This document shows positions 43,283-53,449 of a stretch of DNA of 64,000 bases, in pieces. The DNA comes from Mortierella alpina (lineage: Eukaryota > Mortierellomycota > Mortierellomycetes > Mortierellales > Mortierellaceae): the NCBI GenBank assembly GCA_029449245.1, contig JANATF010000002.1, positions 868,001 through 932,000 of the forward strand, given 5' to 3'. How positions within the stretch are numbered: the first letter of the stretch is position 1; the number at the start of each line of letters is the position of its first letter. The notes under the pieces are model-generated. The model searched no databases, was not told the origin of the DNA, and was given only the letters and a program-made list of their open reading frames with translations. The position numbers were made by a program, and so were the translations under genes.

Positions 43283-43738
43283 ATGGACGCAGCCGCCATG
43301 AACCACCTTGCATCCACCTCCTTCCCTCTCATCCACGGCAAGGACGAGAGCGAGGACCTTGCTGGGTAACCATCCTCCTCCCCACCACCTCCTGCTCATC
43401 CAATGCCCAGGCACCGTCTCCATCCCGCTCATCTCTCTCTACCTTCTGTCTCTTTTCGCCTCTAGCAAGGTTCTCGAGCTTCAGGAGGGACTCAAGGGTA
43501 CAGAGAGACTATGACCCATGCTTGCCTTTTGTCATCGCCCGCAAGAAAGCATATGCCTGAACACGCATCTAACCACCCTGCCAACGCTCTTTTTTTCCCC
43601 CATTGTCTAGACCTGCTGAAGCGTGTCGCAACAGTGCATGAGGAACACGACAAGAAGCGGGACGAGAATGTCATGCTTCAGCAGTACATTGCCAACCTCA
43701 TGAACTCGAACGCTGTCCGAGGAGACGCCGGCAAATAG
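43283..43738 (+). CDS. SCOC-like short coiled-coil protein
   Basis: Three small exons, 43283-43365, 43466-43497 (32 nt) and 43611-43738, are joined at GT..AG sites and encode 80 residues. The C-terminal 55 residues match the short coiled-coil (SCOC/UNC-69) pattern VLELQ..L.DL..RV..V.EE..K...EN..L.QYI.NLM (here KVLELQEGLKDLLKRVATVH and ENVMLQQYIANLMNSN). In animals SCOC is a Golgi-associated coiled coil that binds ARL proteins and takes part in vesicle traffic and autophagy; the fungal role is inferred from homology. The tiny middle exon is supported by frame and homology continuity across both joins. Confidence 0.85.
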
Positions 43739-44347
43739 CCTTCGACACTCTCTACTCATTACAGAAAGTCTTTTTGCACGTCGGTTTGCGGATCGCTGGG
43801 AGGGATGTTTATCCTGCGCGCGCGCGTGAGCATGGCATCCACAGAACATCATCGTCATTCCGCTGTCGATTTTCTCCTTGCCTGCCTTGGATTCATTTCG
43901 TCAGTACCGATGGACACGAGAGGAGGCAAGTAAGCCATCGATCACGGAGCCTGTGGTCGATAGTGGTCGATGGTGGTGCAGATGGAAGTGAGATAGAGGA
44001 GAGGTGGACGACGTGCTTTTGGAGGATCCGAGCCCGGCACTGACGATGTGCTCGTATGTGTGTTCTCCAAGGACCTGCCCCCCCCCCCCCCTCCTCGGAC
44101 CAGGAGACACAACCCCTGAGCGTCGCAATAAAACACGGCTGTGCCTAGTAGTGGACACACTGTATTCTATGATGTGTGCACTGATGAAGGACAAAGTGCG
44201 CCAGCTAAGCCACTGCATCGATCCCCAGCAGGGCCATTTTCCGTCCGGCTGATCCATCCACACGGGTCCCAATCCATCCATCGCATCCATCCCCTCCCCT
44301 CCCTCGCATCCCCTCCTCCCCGCTCTTCGCTCTCTAAACCACACATC
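43739..44347. other. Intergenic region with a C14 run
   Basis: Contains the 3' end of the SCOC-like gene, a (GC) stretch GCGCGCGCG near 43818, a run of 14 C (44078-44091) and a pyrimidine-rich leader of the next gene. A long minus-strand ORF here (43901-44539) overlaps the next gene's first exon and is an artefact. Confidence 0.5.
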
Positions 44348-45547
44348 ATGCAAGTCGCAGCTGCATCCACCCTCCGCATGGCCTCGCGCCGCCACTTCTC
44401 CAGCACCGCCGTCGCCCGCGCTGAGCAGGCTGCTGCTGCCCCTGCACCCGTTGTCACGTACAAGCGTCCCGTGGGCGGATTCCGTGGCGGGTAAGGCCAA
44501 CCCTCCTTCATTTGATCGACCATGGCCACCGCTGGACAACTAGACAGCCCAGACAAGGCGCACAAGGAAGCTTTGATCTGCGGATCTCGGTGCAAACTCG
44601 TCTCGAGGATTGACATTCCGCCCTCGGGTCGGAATCAACGGATCAAACTGGTCAGGAACGGAAAACTGGACTCAGTGTTCAGGCACGGTGGACTCGGGGG
44701 GGGAGAAAGCGCAAGTCAAGGATGACAATGGTCATATGACTGTCACTGTGCTGCTGCAAGGATTGTGCTACATCCGCCACGACGCAGAACACTGCAGTCT
44801 TCATGGATGAAACAGCACCTCAGCATCGACCTATCGAGCAGTTCTACTCTGCACTGCGAAAAAAATATGGCTCGCAACGGACGCTTTATCACCCATGCGA
44901 ACCTCACCCAACTTTGCATCTATCAACACGGCACTATGCCACAATCAGATCAGGAACGCCTGACACGCACCATGCAAAGTGCTTCTGACGCCTTGGCTTC
45001 AGTCCTGCCTCCTTTACGAAAATCCGACTCCGATAGCATGTACACCTTTGCGCGAGTCTGACGCGACTGCTTGAACACCTTCTCCCACTACTAGTATTCT
45101 CGGATTCCTGATCGGTGCTACTGCTGCTGGCGGCGCTGGATACTACTACCTTTTGGAGGAATACCAAACTGCTTCCAACCTGCTGCTGAGCAGTGTCGAG
45201 GACTTGCAGACCTCTACCAACAAGGTAAGCGCTCTCTGACAATGGTTTCCAAATGCCAGTGTACCAAAAACCATTGGAGTGTTTCTTGTTGTTGACTTGA
45301 CCGTGTTTGTCCGCAAAACTGAAAAAAAAAATAGGTTCGCGACTATGCCAAGAAGATCGAGTCTGTCGAGGCTGAGCTCAAGTCGTTGCGCACCAAGGCC
45401 GCGACCGTAGAACAGCTCGCAGATCTCAAGACCGAGGTTAAGAAGGTTTACGATGGTCTGAACATTGAACATCTCGAGCTCAAGTCTCATGTCTGGGGAC
45501 TGGAGATGGATTTGCAGAAGGTCCAGCAGCAGGCAAAGTCTGTCTAA
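44348..45547 (+). CDS. Mitochondrial single-pass coiled-coil protein (fungal conserved, unnamed)
   Basis: Three exons, 44348-44490, 45095-45224 and 45335-45547, encode 161 residues. The first 25 or so residues are basic, Ser/Ala-rich and lack acids (MQVAAASTLRMASRRHFSST), a typical mitochondrial presequence. A conserved PVGGFRGG motif leads into a glycine-rich membrane segment (ILGFLIGATAAGGAGYYYLL, about 49-68). A coiled coil of about 85 residues follows and ends with HLELKSHVWGLEMDLQK. The arrangement predicts an inner-membrane protein with a coiled coil projecting from it. I recognise the layout from other fungi but cannot name it. Intron 1 is 604 nt, far longer than any other in the window. 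Confidence 0.75.
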
Positions 45548-45938
45548 AGCGGAATCGAACTATCCAGAGTATACCGCCCTGTTGAGTGATAAAAGTAGAG
45601 CGTCCATCGGAAGACTACAGTAAATGAGAGCAAAGTCCAAGCCAGCACACGCAACCAGAAACCAGAAAAAAAACCCCCTCCCTCTGCATTAAAGGCATCT
45701 TTCATCATACACTACGACGTGCAGAGATGGGCATCGGCCACACATCTACAGCAGCTACAAGGACTACATATCAAGCAAGGCTAAATGCCTATTCAGGGAG
45801 GTATAGTACGCGTGGGGATGCGCTTTTATTGATAATAGAAGGACAAGAACTTGAAGAAACATTGTTCATATGAGGTGTCAAGAGATCGAGACACTTTGGG
45901 TGTGCGTAGACCCCATTAGACCAGAGCAAGCCTACAGA
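45548..45938. other. Convergent 3' region
   Basis: About 390 bp between the convergent mitochondrial-protein gene and peptide B gene. AT-rich, no gene or repeat seen. Confidence 0.5.
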
Positions 45939-46061
45939 TTATTCCTTGCATTGGCACTTGCCGTCGACAAATCCATTCTCACAATAGAGATCGCACTTGG
46001 CGACGACAAGGGTAGCCAAGGAGAGAGCGAGGACGGCGGCGACGAAAACCTTTCTCAACAT
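45939..46061 (-). CDS. Minimal secreted four-cysteine peptide B (40 aa)
   Basis: The ATG at 46061 opens MLRKVFVAAVLALSLATLVV, a signal peptide ending at VVA. A mature peptide of only about 19 residues follows, KCDLYCENGFVDGKCQCKE, then TAA. Cysteine spacing is C-x3-C-x8-C-x-C, identical to peptide A at 38457-38600, with shared Tyr before the second Cys and GF in the loop. The signal peptides also align (M[FL]RK[IV]). A TATAAAA box lies 93 bp upstream. The family is not recognised; the resemblance to half of a CS-alpha-beta fold is only in CxxxC/CxC. The ORF is intact and ends immediately after the last conserved position, so it is unlikely to be a fragment. Confidence 0.75.
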   Translation of the reverse strand: MLRKVFVAAVLALSLATLVVAKCDLYCENGFVDGKCQCKE

Positions 46062-46147
46062 AATTAGATAGTGCGCTGCAGAACTGGGAGTAGGAGGAAG
46101 GGAGCGTGGAGCTTTGATGGATATGCCTCGGACGGACAAAGCATCTC

Positions 46148-46154
46148 TTTTATA
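46148..46154 (-). promoter_or_regulatory. TATA box of cysteine-rich peptide gene B
   Basis: TATAAAAG on the minus strand, about 93 bp above the ATG, at nearly the same spacing as for peptide gene A. Confidence 0.7.
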
Positions 46155-46555
46155 CTGACGAGGATGGGCTACTGCCCGCCTTGTAGTATTCCCACGGAAT
46201 ACCATTGCCGCCGCTGGTTGAGTGCTGGTTTTTTGTTTTGTTTTATGACACGCAAGTTTTCTCTGCGCTACACACGGCGTGCAGTAGCACGCCGTTCTCT
46301 GTGTTTGCGCTTACTGCACACACACAGTCGCTCGAATCGATCCGTCGCAGCCCGTTGGGTCACTCAGCCCTGTAAAAGCATAGTCTACCTCCTCAGCCGA
46401 CCGTGTACATAGTAGAGTGAATTCATGTGCGACTTAAAAAATGAGAAAAAAAAGGCCATTATTCGTCCTGTTCAAAGTTCAACCGTCAACACGGACAAAA
46501 GTTGTCGTGAATGCTTCAGTGGAGGTTTTTATTGATGCCGGGTAACAGTAACTTG
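46155..46555. other. Intergenic region
   Basis: 400 bp upstream of peptide gene B and downstream of the 126-aa gene. It includes two CGGCGTGC-like inverted strings near 46275-46300 (CACGGCGTGCAGTAGCACGCCG), which could form a hairpin. No gene. Confidence 0.5.
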
Positions 46556-46936
46556 TCAGTGATCCAAGCGTCGGCCGAATAAGCTCTGCATGTCGAGGCA
46601 CCTGAGGTCCTGCAGATACTGATATGCGCTCCTCCTGAGGTCTACGTCTTCAGTAGTATACACCAGCAGAATGTACGAGTTCACCACAATCGTATCGGTC
46701 AGGATCTTGTGGGGCATGGCTTTTGTCCTTAGTCCGTCCAATAGTGTGTCCATCCGGATGCACTCGGACATGGGTGTTGAAGTGAGGGCTTCATCAAAAA
46801 GATTCCGGTTCTCGTACTCCTTTCGGATCCTTCTTGCCAATGCGACATCCTCCTGCGATACCACTGTGAGATATGATGTCGCCAACCTGCTTGTCAGCTC
46901 CTTGAAGTCCTCGAGGATTGTAGTTGAGATGGTCAT
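46556..46936 (-). CDS. Hypothetical 126-aa protein
   Basis: The ATG at 46936 (MTISTTILEDFKELTSRLAT) is preferred over upstream in-frame codons because a TATAAAA box lies at 47089-47095, so those codons would be at or above the promoter. The product is predicted mostly helical, without a signal peptide or membrane segment, and contains charged heptad-like stretches (DVALARRIRKEYENRNLFDE) and LRRSAYQYLQDLRCLD near the end. No domain is recognised. Codon composition and the promoter suggest a real single-exon gene. Confidence 0.55.
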   Translation of the reverse strand: MTISTTILEDFKELTSRLATSYLTVVSQEDVALARRIRKEYENRNLFDEALTSTPMSECIRMDTLLDGLRTKAMPHKILTDTIVVNSYILLVYTTEDVDLRRSAYQYLQDLRCLDMQSLFGRRLDH

Positions 46937-47088
46937 CTTTGTTTTCTGGGTTTTGTATTTTCGGGCTGGACAAGTAGACGACGCTTCGAGAATCGGAGAA
47001 ACCAAGTTTGCTATGGTGACTGAACTGCTGTGTTGTAAAGAGGAAGAAAAGAAAAAAAAAGTTTGGAACCCGGCGATCTTGGAGGTGG

Positions 47089-47095
47089 TTTTATA
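47089..47095 (-). promoter_or_regulatory. TATA box of the 126-aa gene
   Basis: TATAAAA on the minus strand, about 155 bp above the ATG at 46936. Confidence 0.5.
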
Positions 47096-49322
47096 CACGT
47101 TTGACGGCTCACAAGCAGGTGCCCGTTTCTTTTGTTGGGTGAGCTAATGGTAAGAGCCTTGCACGGGGCGCCCGTGAGCGTTTAATGGAACCCAGGCGAG
47201 GGCAAAGAACACTGTGGTGTGTAATCTCCGCCTGTCACACCAGAAAGGTTCTTTCACAGCAGCTTGGCAATCATGATGAGGCAAGGTATTGGTTCGACAA
47301 CGGATGCATTGCTGGCGTACAGGCAAACGGCCGCACTTACACAAAGCTCCATGAGGGATATCCCATCGAAGCCTTGCACTGCACTGTCTTGCATATTGGA
47401 CCATATGCATCGGAAGGTTGAATCGAGGCTCTAATGTAACACAAAATATGTGGGTCCTTGCAGCGGGACGATGGGACCATGGTGCCTTCCCAAGGGCGAA
47501 AAAAGACAAAGAATAAAAAAAGGTGCCTAGTCTGTATTCTTATCTACACTAATGCGAGGCATACACTTCAGCTCAACCCCGCAGCCAAGGACAGCTGCAA
47601 TCCCCTCGACAAGTACAAGCGTGGATACAAAACTTTTTGTTCCGTTACGCGGAAGGAAGGTCGATCAACTCAGGGCCGTCCCGTACAGGTGCATGTCGTG
47701 AGAGCCCTGTGGAGGTGATAACAAAAAAAAAAAAAAAAAGTCCGAAGGAAACCCGTTGCTGGGAGAAAGGGTGGTATTGCTTTCCGGGTCAAGGTAACAG
47801 GGCGTGCGATGGAGAGTGATTGCTGCGATGGAAAGGTGGACGAAGGAGATGGAAGGAACTTGATCATTTGCAAACACTCGTTTTTGCATTGCGCCGACAT
47901 GTGCATTGACTTGGGCAACCAATTGCAGTGGTAGCAAGCCAACTGCAAAAAAAAAAAAAACAGGTTCCCTTGCGCACTTGGACCAAGCGACCACGGAACA
48001 AGGGATCAAAGGGAACAAAGGGAACAAAGGCAACAAAGGGTGGGAAACGCAGCGATGGGACAGAAGCGGAGTCAAGGGAACCACTGGACAAGAGGCGACA
48101 ACAAAAGCCAGGTACGATCAGTGCGCGCGTCTCAGATGATCGACCAATCACTCATGCTTTTTCGTTTTTCACCTGTCCGTTCGCTGCTGTCGCTCACATA
48201 CCGCCGTTGCTTTGGCAATCAGTCCTCACACGGCCTGCCGAGGGAGACAGCGACAGAGCATTGATCAGGGTCCCTGATCAACGCTCCATTCGGGTGACAG
48301 AGTCTTTAAAACGTCCACTTCTAGCCAGTGCAGGATGTTTTGGGATTAGGGTTTGATCGAGGCAAAGCCTACAGCCGTGTCTGCTATGCGCTGGTCACAG
48401 TGTCAGGAACAACCACCGCGCCCAAAGTGTCCCAGGCGAAAGCTGGACAAATACCGTACATGTGTACCGTTGTGAAGGTATATAAACGGATATGATTCTA
48501 TTCCGGGCACATGTCAGACTCTCTCGGAGGAGGCGGAATAGAACCAATGAAGGACACAGATAGTACTAAACATCAACAGCACATGAATGTGGCACAATGT
48601 CGCGAGAGTGACCATTAGTCGATAGAGCCCAACGTTAGCGAGCACGCACATGTATGTACAGCTGTGTGGCGTCCTTGCCAAGTTCCCCTTCTCTTGTTGT
48701 CTATTGTTCGTGAAACGCGACAAGAAACGCACGAGACACAGGCGCGCTAGAGTATAGCGACAGTTTGATGGAGCTTCTGGTTTCGTTTGTTTGTCGCACA
48801 AACGATTTCCATGCATCAAGACCAGGTCGCGTTTGACATCTCACGACTTCTCTTACCTTTTTGCATTGACCTCTTCTTATAGCTTGGTCAGATTCCGTGG
48901 TTTGCTGTTCAGTAACATAGTCAACATCATCAGCCAACGGACAACAGTGGCTCAGCGAGACTTGGATCCTATAAATCGACGATCAACGTCTGCGATCTCG
49001 ACACCTATGCATCTTGACAAAGATCGACCAATAACCGATAATTTTCCAATACACACGAGTGCAGTACTCTTTTCCATTTTTGAAAATAGCAGATGCGTTT
49101 TGCTCATGGTGAATCGCTATCGCACCCCTTGGCCATTCTCCCGATGAGACTTGGCTGCTTGGCCAAGATAAGTTCATCGCGCTTGCGTATTTGACAAAAT
49201 ACAGCTGCTGACAGTGTCTCTCCGATATTCATGAAAAGACATGTAGGCAGCTTGTTACATTGGATTAGGACCATTACTCGGTAGTTTGCGGGTAGTAGCT
49301 CGCCGGGTCGAATGCGCGGCGG
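47096..49322. other. Spacer with low-complexity runs
   Basis: No supported gene. It includes A runs (47720-47740, 47946-47961) and a short tandem GGGAACAAA repeat (about 48005-48035). Several ORFs over 90 codons overlap each other on opposite strands and lack motifs. Confidence 0.45.
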
Positions 49323-50139
49323 CATAAAATATGAGTATACAGAATTAGTCGTGTACACGCCTACACACGACTTTTGGCACACGCAAAAATCGCGAATAGA
49401 CACACGCCCGCACCCGCAAAAATCGGAATTTGTATTTGCATATGCGAATAGACACACGCCTGCACACGCCTGCACACGCAAAAATTGGAGAGTGTCAATT
49501 TTTTTTTTCCTGGACGGAGTCGAATGGGTCCAAGCTGGACCAAGCGAAGATGAGAGCTCCCTTAAAACACTTTTGCGACCAGACCGTTGCTTGGGAGGTT
49601 TGTGCATATCGCGATTGCATGACAGATCCGGGGGATCGGCTGAGGGTGAAATTAGCGCCCTGGCTTCTTCTCGGTGCCTCCAGTCCATGGCTATGATGCA
49701 GTCCTCCCTAAGATGAAAAGACGTAGTCGTTGTCCAAAACTTGGCGTCGTTTACAGTTACTGTGAGCAACACGCGCTGAGAGCCTCGTTTGATCGTCTGT
49801 CCACACCCCGCACATATTCATGGAATCATCATCATATCATACGCAGAACATTTCAATTTCGACTAGTCCTGTCTTCTTTTTTTTCCTGTTCGGAACACAA
49901 CGAAGGTTAAAGAAAGTCGTTGGAGTGTGGTGCATGGTCGTTAACACTGTAGGTTTTGCGCTTCATGCGTGCCTCCGGTCATTGGTGCTGTAAAAATACC
50001 GCTATCAAAGAAAACAGATTTTTGCGTGTGTGGGCGTGTGTCTATTCGCATATGCAAATACAAAATTCCGATTTTTGCGTGTGCCAAAAGTCGTGTGTAG
50101 GCGTGTACACGACTTTTTTGTATTACCCATAAAATATGA
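49323..50139. mobile_element. Non-autonomous inverted-repeat transposon, possibly MULE-type
   Basis: Two long inverted arms, about 49335-49487 and 50017-50127, share TCGTGTACACGCCTACACAC, GACTTTTGGCACACGCAAAA, TTTGCATATGCGAATAGACA and neighbouring sequence in opposite orientation. The left arm carries extra internal duplications of CACACGC and CGCAAAAAT. The direct repeat CATAAAATATGA flanks both ends (49323-49334 and 50128-50139) and looks like a target-site duplication. Long terminal inverted repeats and a 9-12 bp duplication fit Mutator-like elements. The 530-bp interior has no intact transposase. The minus-strand ORF across it (49104-49772) has no recognised domain. Confidence 0.75.
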
Positions 50140-50516
50140 AAAGAACTCCATATGAACATGGATATTTCAGTCTACAAGTTTCTGAAAGCTCTTGAGACAG
50201 TCGGTCATTCTTCTGTCTGACCATAGCTCCCGATCAGCTCTGTATCTTATCTAACGAATGGCCCATCGGGATCGAGTCAAAGCTTGAAATGAAGCTAAAA
50301 CACCTTGGCATTGCGCAATTAATTTACCTCTTCGCACAGGAGGACATGGTAGATTCCTAAAAGGAGACTGATCACGTTCGTAGTAGCATGCAGGTTCAAA
50401 CTCAGTATTTCAAGGCAAGTAATGCGTACGAAAGTTTGAGTAGTTCATTTTCTATAAATCTTATCTAGGAGCATTTGCAACTTGAGAATATCAACCTTGC
50501 TTTCATTTCCTTCCAT
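50140..50516. other. Downstream flank of the large subtilase
   Basis: About 375 bp between the inverted-repeat element and the subtilase stop codon. No gene or repeat seen. Confidence 0.5.
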
Positions 50517-53253
50517 TTACTCTTCCTCGTCAGGCTTGGGGGCGGTCTTGATCGAAATCTTGCCCAGATCAAAAACCTCATAATCTGCAGGGTAAGTACC
50601 CTTTGTCAGCTTCTTCTGGGAGGCCACGACCACCTGATAAGTACCGCTGGGCAAAGTCACGGGCTCGAGTGTCGGATCTGCGTCAGTGATCACTTGCCCC
50701 TCCCATGTCCAGCGCGAGAACATCAGCTTTCCGTGGAAACTCGTGCTGCTAACACGACCGGCCCATCCAAAGGCTCGGCCAAGACTGCTACTGAACAAGT
50801 ATCCCACAAACTTCTTCTTGTTGTCAAACACGCGGATCGTGAAGTTGGGAGTGTGGGAACCCAGACGCGAGGCAATGACGGGAACGAGCTCAGCTTTCTC
50901 GGGGTCGGTCAAGTCGAAAATGGTTTTGGCGGGGATCTCGACCACTTTCCAGTCTTGCTGAGCCATTAGACTTGGGAACCCTTGCACAGTGTCTTGCATT
51001 GGAACCTTGGAGACATCACCCTTGAGACCGGTGTAAGGGACATGGACCGGGATGCCGCCCTTGGAGCTGGGAGTAGCAATGATGTATCCAGAGTAAATTG
51101 GGAACTCACTAGCCTTGCCTTTCCTGGGCTCTTTGAAGTTCAAGGTGATCTTGACGGTCTTGCCTGCAGGGACCTTGACCTTACTCGCGGAGAACGAAAC
51201 TGTGGCATAATCGGGCTCGATGACGGGAGTTCCCAGTGGGAAGGTGTTGTTGGCATTGTACGAATTCAGTGCATCTGCAGGGACGTGCGAGAGGGTGTAG
51301 GTCTGAGAGTGTTTGCCGTGGTTCTTGATTGAGATCTTGACGGATTTCTTGAAGTGCTTCGAGTCCAAAAGATCAATGTGATCGGGCGAGATGGAGGAGG
51401 TGGTCATGATGGCGCTGAGGACATTGACCATACCAGCACCCTGCTTGGCGGCAGAGGCTTTGGTTTTGGACCCAAAGTTGGAAGCAATAGTGGCAGTGTT
51501 CTTGAAGACCTTTCGGATCTCATCGCCGCGGGGTTTTGCTTTCTTGGCCTGCATGTACAGGGCGTGGGCACCAGCAATGTAAGGAGCCGCCATGGAGGTA
51601 CCAGAAAGGACAGTATAGCCGCCATCAGCAAGAGTGTAGGTTGACAGAATGTTGCCACCGGGAGCAGCAATGTCAGGTTTGGAGCGGAGCTCACCATCAA
51701 GGCCAAAGGAAGAAAAGACCGAAGGAGATCCGCCGTTCTCAACGGTGAAAGTAGACGGGCGCTTGCTCCAGGCAATGCGCGCCATTGGATTCTTCCTCCA
51801 GGCAGCGACCATCTCCTCACCTGCCCCATGCTCGACCGTACCAAAAGGGTAGTCGTAGCTGCCGCCCATTGAGGCAATCCCGACAGGAGTTGTTTGGACA
51901 AGGATTGCAACGGCACCAGCGTTCTTGGCAATGGAACCACGTCCAGACAAACAGCGGCTTTGATCACCAAAGGCGAGAACGACTTTGCCTTGGACATCTA
52001 GGCCATCGTAAACATCTTCGTCGCATCCGTCCGAGAGTGAACCGTCTTTCTCAAAGATTGGGACAAGAGTGGTGTTGGCTGGCAGGTCGATGGCCATGTT
52101 CCATGCTTCGGAGGGGGCATATGGGTGAACGGTTCCTCCGTAGGTGAGGGAGTGGTAGAAACCGTAGGTGTTGTCGAACGAAGCAACGGAGGTACCAAGA
52201 TCACTCAGGCCGGTGTCAGAGACCATCCAAACCCCGTCAGTGCCTTGATTACCAGCAGCAGCGGACAAAGCCATGCCACGGGCAATTAGCTTGTCAGCAA
52301 GAACGGCAGTAGGGTTGGACTTGTAGGAAGAGTCCTCGCCAAGTGACATATTGATAACCTATAGTGCAGGTAGAGAAGGATCGTGAATAACATCGCTTCA
52401 TAAGCAGACGACTGAAATCTGAAAATGAACGAAATGTCCAAGGACTCACATCCATGCCCTCGTTGAACGCCAGCTCCATGGCAGCAAGAATAACGTCATC
52501 AGCAGAGGTTCCATAGCATCCAAAAACCCTATAGGCACCAATGGTGACCTCTGGAGCGACTCCGATAAAAGGCTGTGGAGGTTTGGGGGAGACCTTGATG
52601 TTCATAGCATTACCGCCAATAATTCCGGCAACATGGGAGCCGTGGCCGTTGCAATCCATGGGGTCCCCGTCGGGCTGAGGGGTGTTAACTCCGTTGTAAT
52701 CGTCGCCCACAAAATCCCAACCATACTTGATACGACAGTTCTTGCCGTAACGACCAAAGCATCCCTCCTTGGAACCTTGAGCTGCAAAGGCAGGATGTTT
52801 GTAATCAATACCGGTGTCAATGATACCAATTTTGATGCCTTTTCCCGTCAACTTGTGCTTCTTGTGGAGGACATCGACACCAGTCATATGGTGGACTGAG
52901 ACGACTGAAGGGTCAGTCGCCTTCTTTGTGGACTTTGGAGACTTTGGGATTTTGTGAAGTGTGACGCGCCACACGTTCTTGATACCAGGGATTTTGGCCA
53001 GAGCCTCGCCCTCGTGGCCAGATTTGACGGTCAATGCTGCGCCGTTGAAGACGTTGAACTCGCTACGGACCTTGTAGTCGACCCTGTTGGCTCTGAAGGA
53101 GTTATGGGCATCTCTGTGACGGACATTGTCGTTGTACTCGATGATGTATGCGTTGGGTACATAATCAACCTTGCTTTCATCGATGGGGTGGAACTTGCCA
53201 GCAGTGACCAAGGTAGCTGCAGCAAGAGCAGAAAGAATGGTAGCCAATTTCAT
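50517..53253 (-). CDS. Large secreted PA-domain subtilisin (S8)
   Basis: Two exons, 53253-52450 and 52358-50517, are joined by a 91-nt phase-0 intron (donor GTGAGT) that links EGMD to VINMSLG, giving 881 residues. It has a signal peptide (MKLATILSALAAATLVTAGK) and an I9-like propeptide (NAYIIEYNDN...VWRVTLHKIP). The catalytic Asp lies in GIIDTGIDYKHP, His in CNGHGSHVAGIIGG and Ser in LSGTSMAAPYIAG. A protease-associated insert lies between His and Ser (GKVVLAFGDQSRCLSGRGSI...GAVAILVQTTPVG). A beta-rich C-terminal Fn3-like domain follows the Ser region. This layout is that of fungal minor extracellular/PoSl-like subtilases, distinct from the four small copies at 0-15 kb. The Asp/Glu tail at the end is short. 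Confidence 0.93.
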
Positions 53254-53442
53254 GATGGCTGAGGAATGGAGTTGTGCTACGAAGAAGAGTTGAAAAAGGG
53301 CGATTGGGAAGGGAAGAGCTGATTGTCTGTCAAAGACTGTGAGGGGGAGTGCCGGGTGGACGGAAGGGAGGATGGTGGGTAACAGTGGTATCGGGGGAGT
53401 CCTAGATATACTGAGAAAAGCCAAAGATGTGGGAACCTGATC

Positions 53443-53449
53443 TTTTATA
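53443..53449 (-). promoter_or_regulatory. TATA box of the large subtilase
   Basis: TATAAAA on the minus strand, about 195 bp above the ATG, followed by a CCCTCC-rich leader. Confidence 0.55.

Noticed and set aside
42816-43432. Long ORFs on both strands across the GACA repeat
   Set aside because: A tetranucleotide repeat without stop codons is open in several frames. The ORFs overlap the SCOC-like first exon and the promoter region.
43901-44539. 212-codon minus-strand ORF
   Set aside because: It is antisense to the first exon of the mitochondrial-protein gene and crosses a C14 run. It has no domain.
46937-47098. 54-codon N-terminal extension of the 126-aa protein
   Set aside because: It would start at the TATA box itself, so it cannot be in the transcript. 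The extension is low complexity (poly-Phe, Ser).
48791-49147. 118-codon plus-strand ORF left of the inverted-repeat element
   Set aside because: No recognisable motif and antisense ORFs of similar length overlap it. Not supported.
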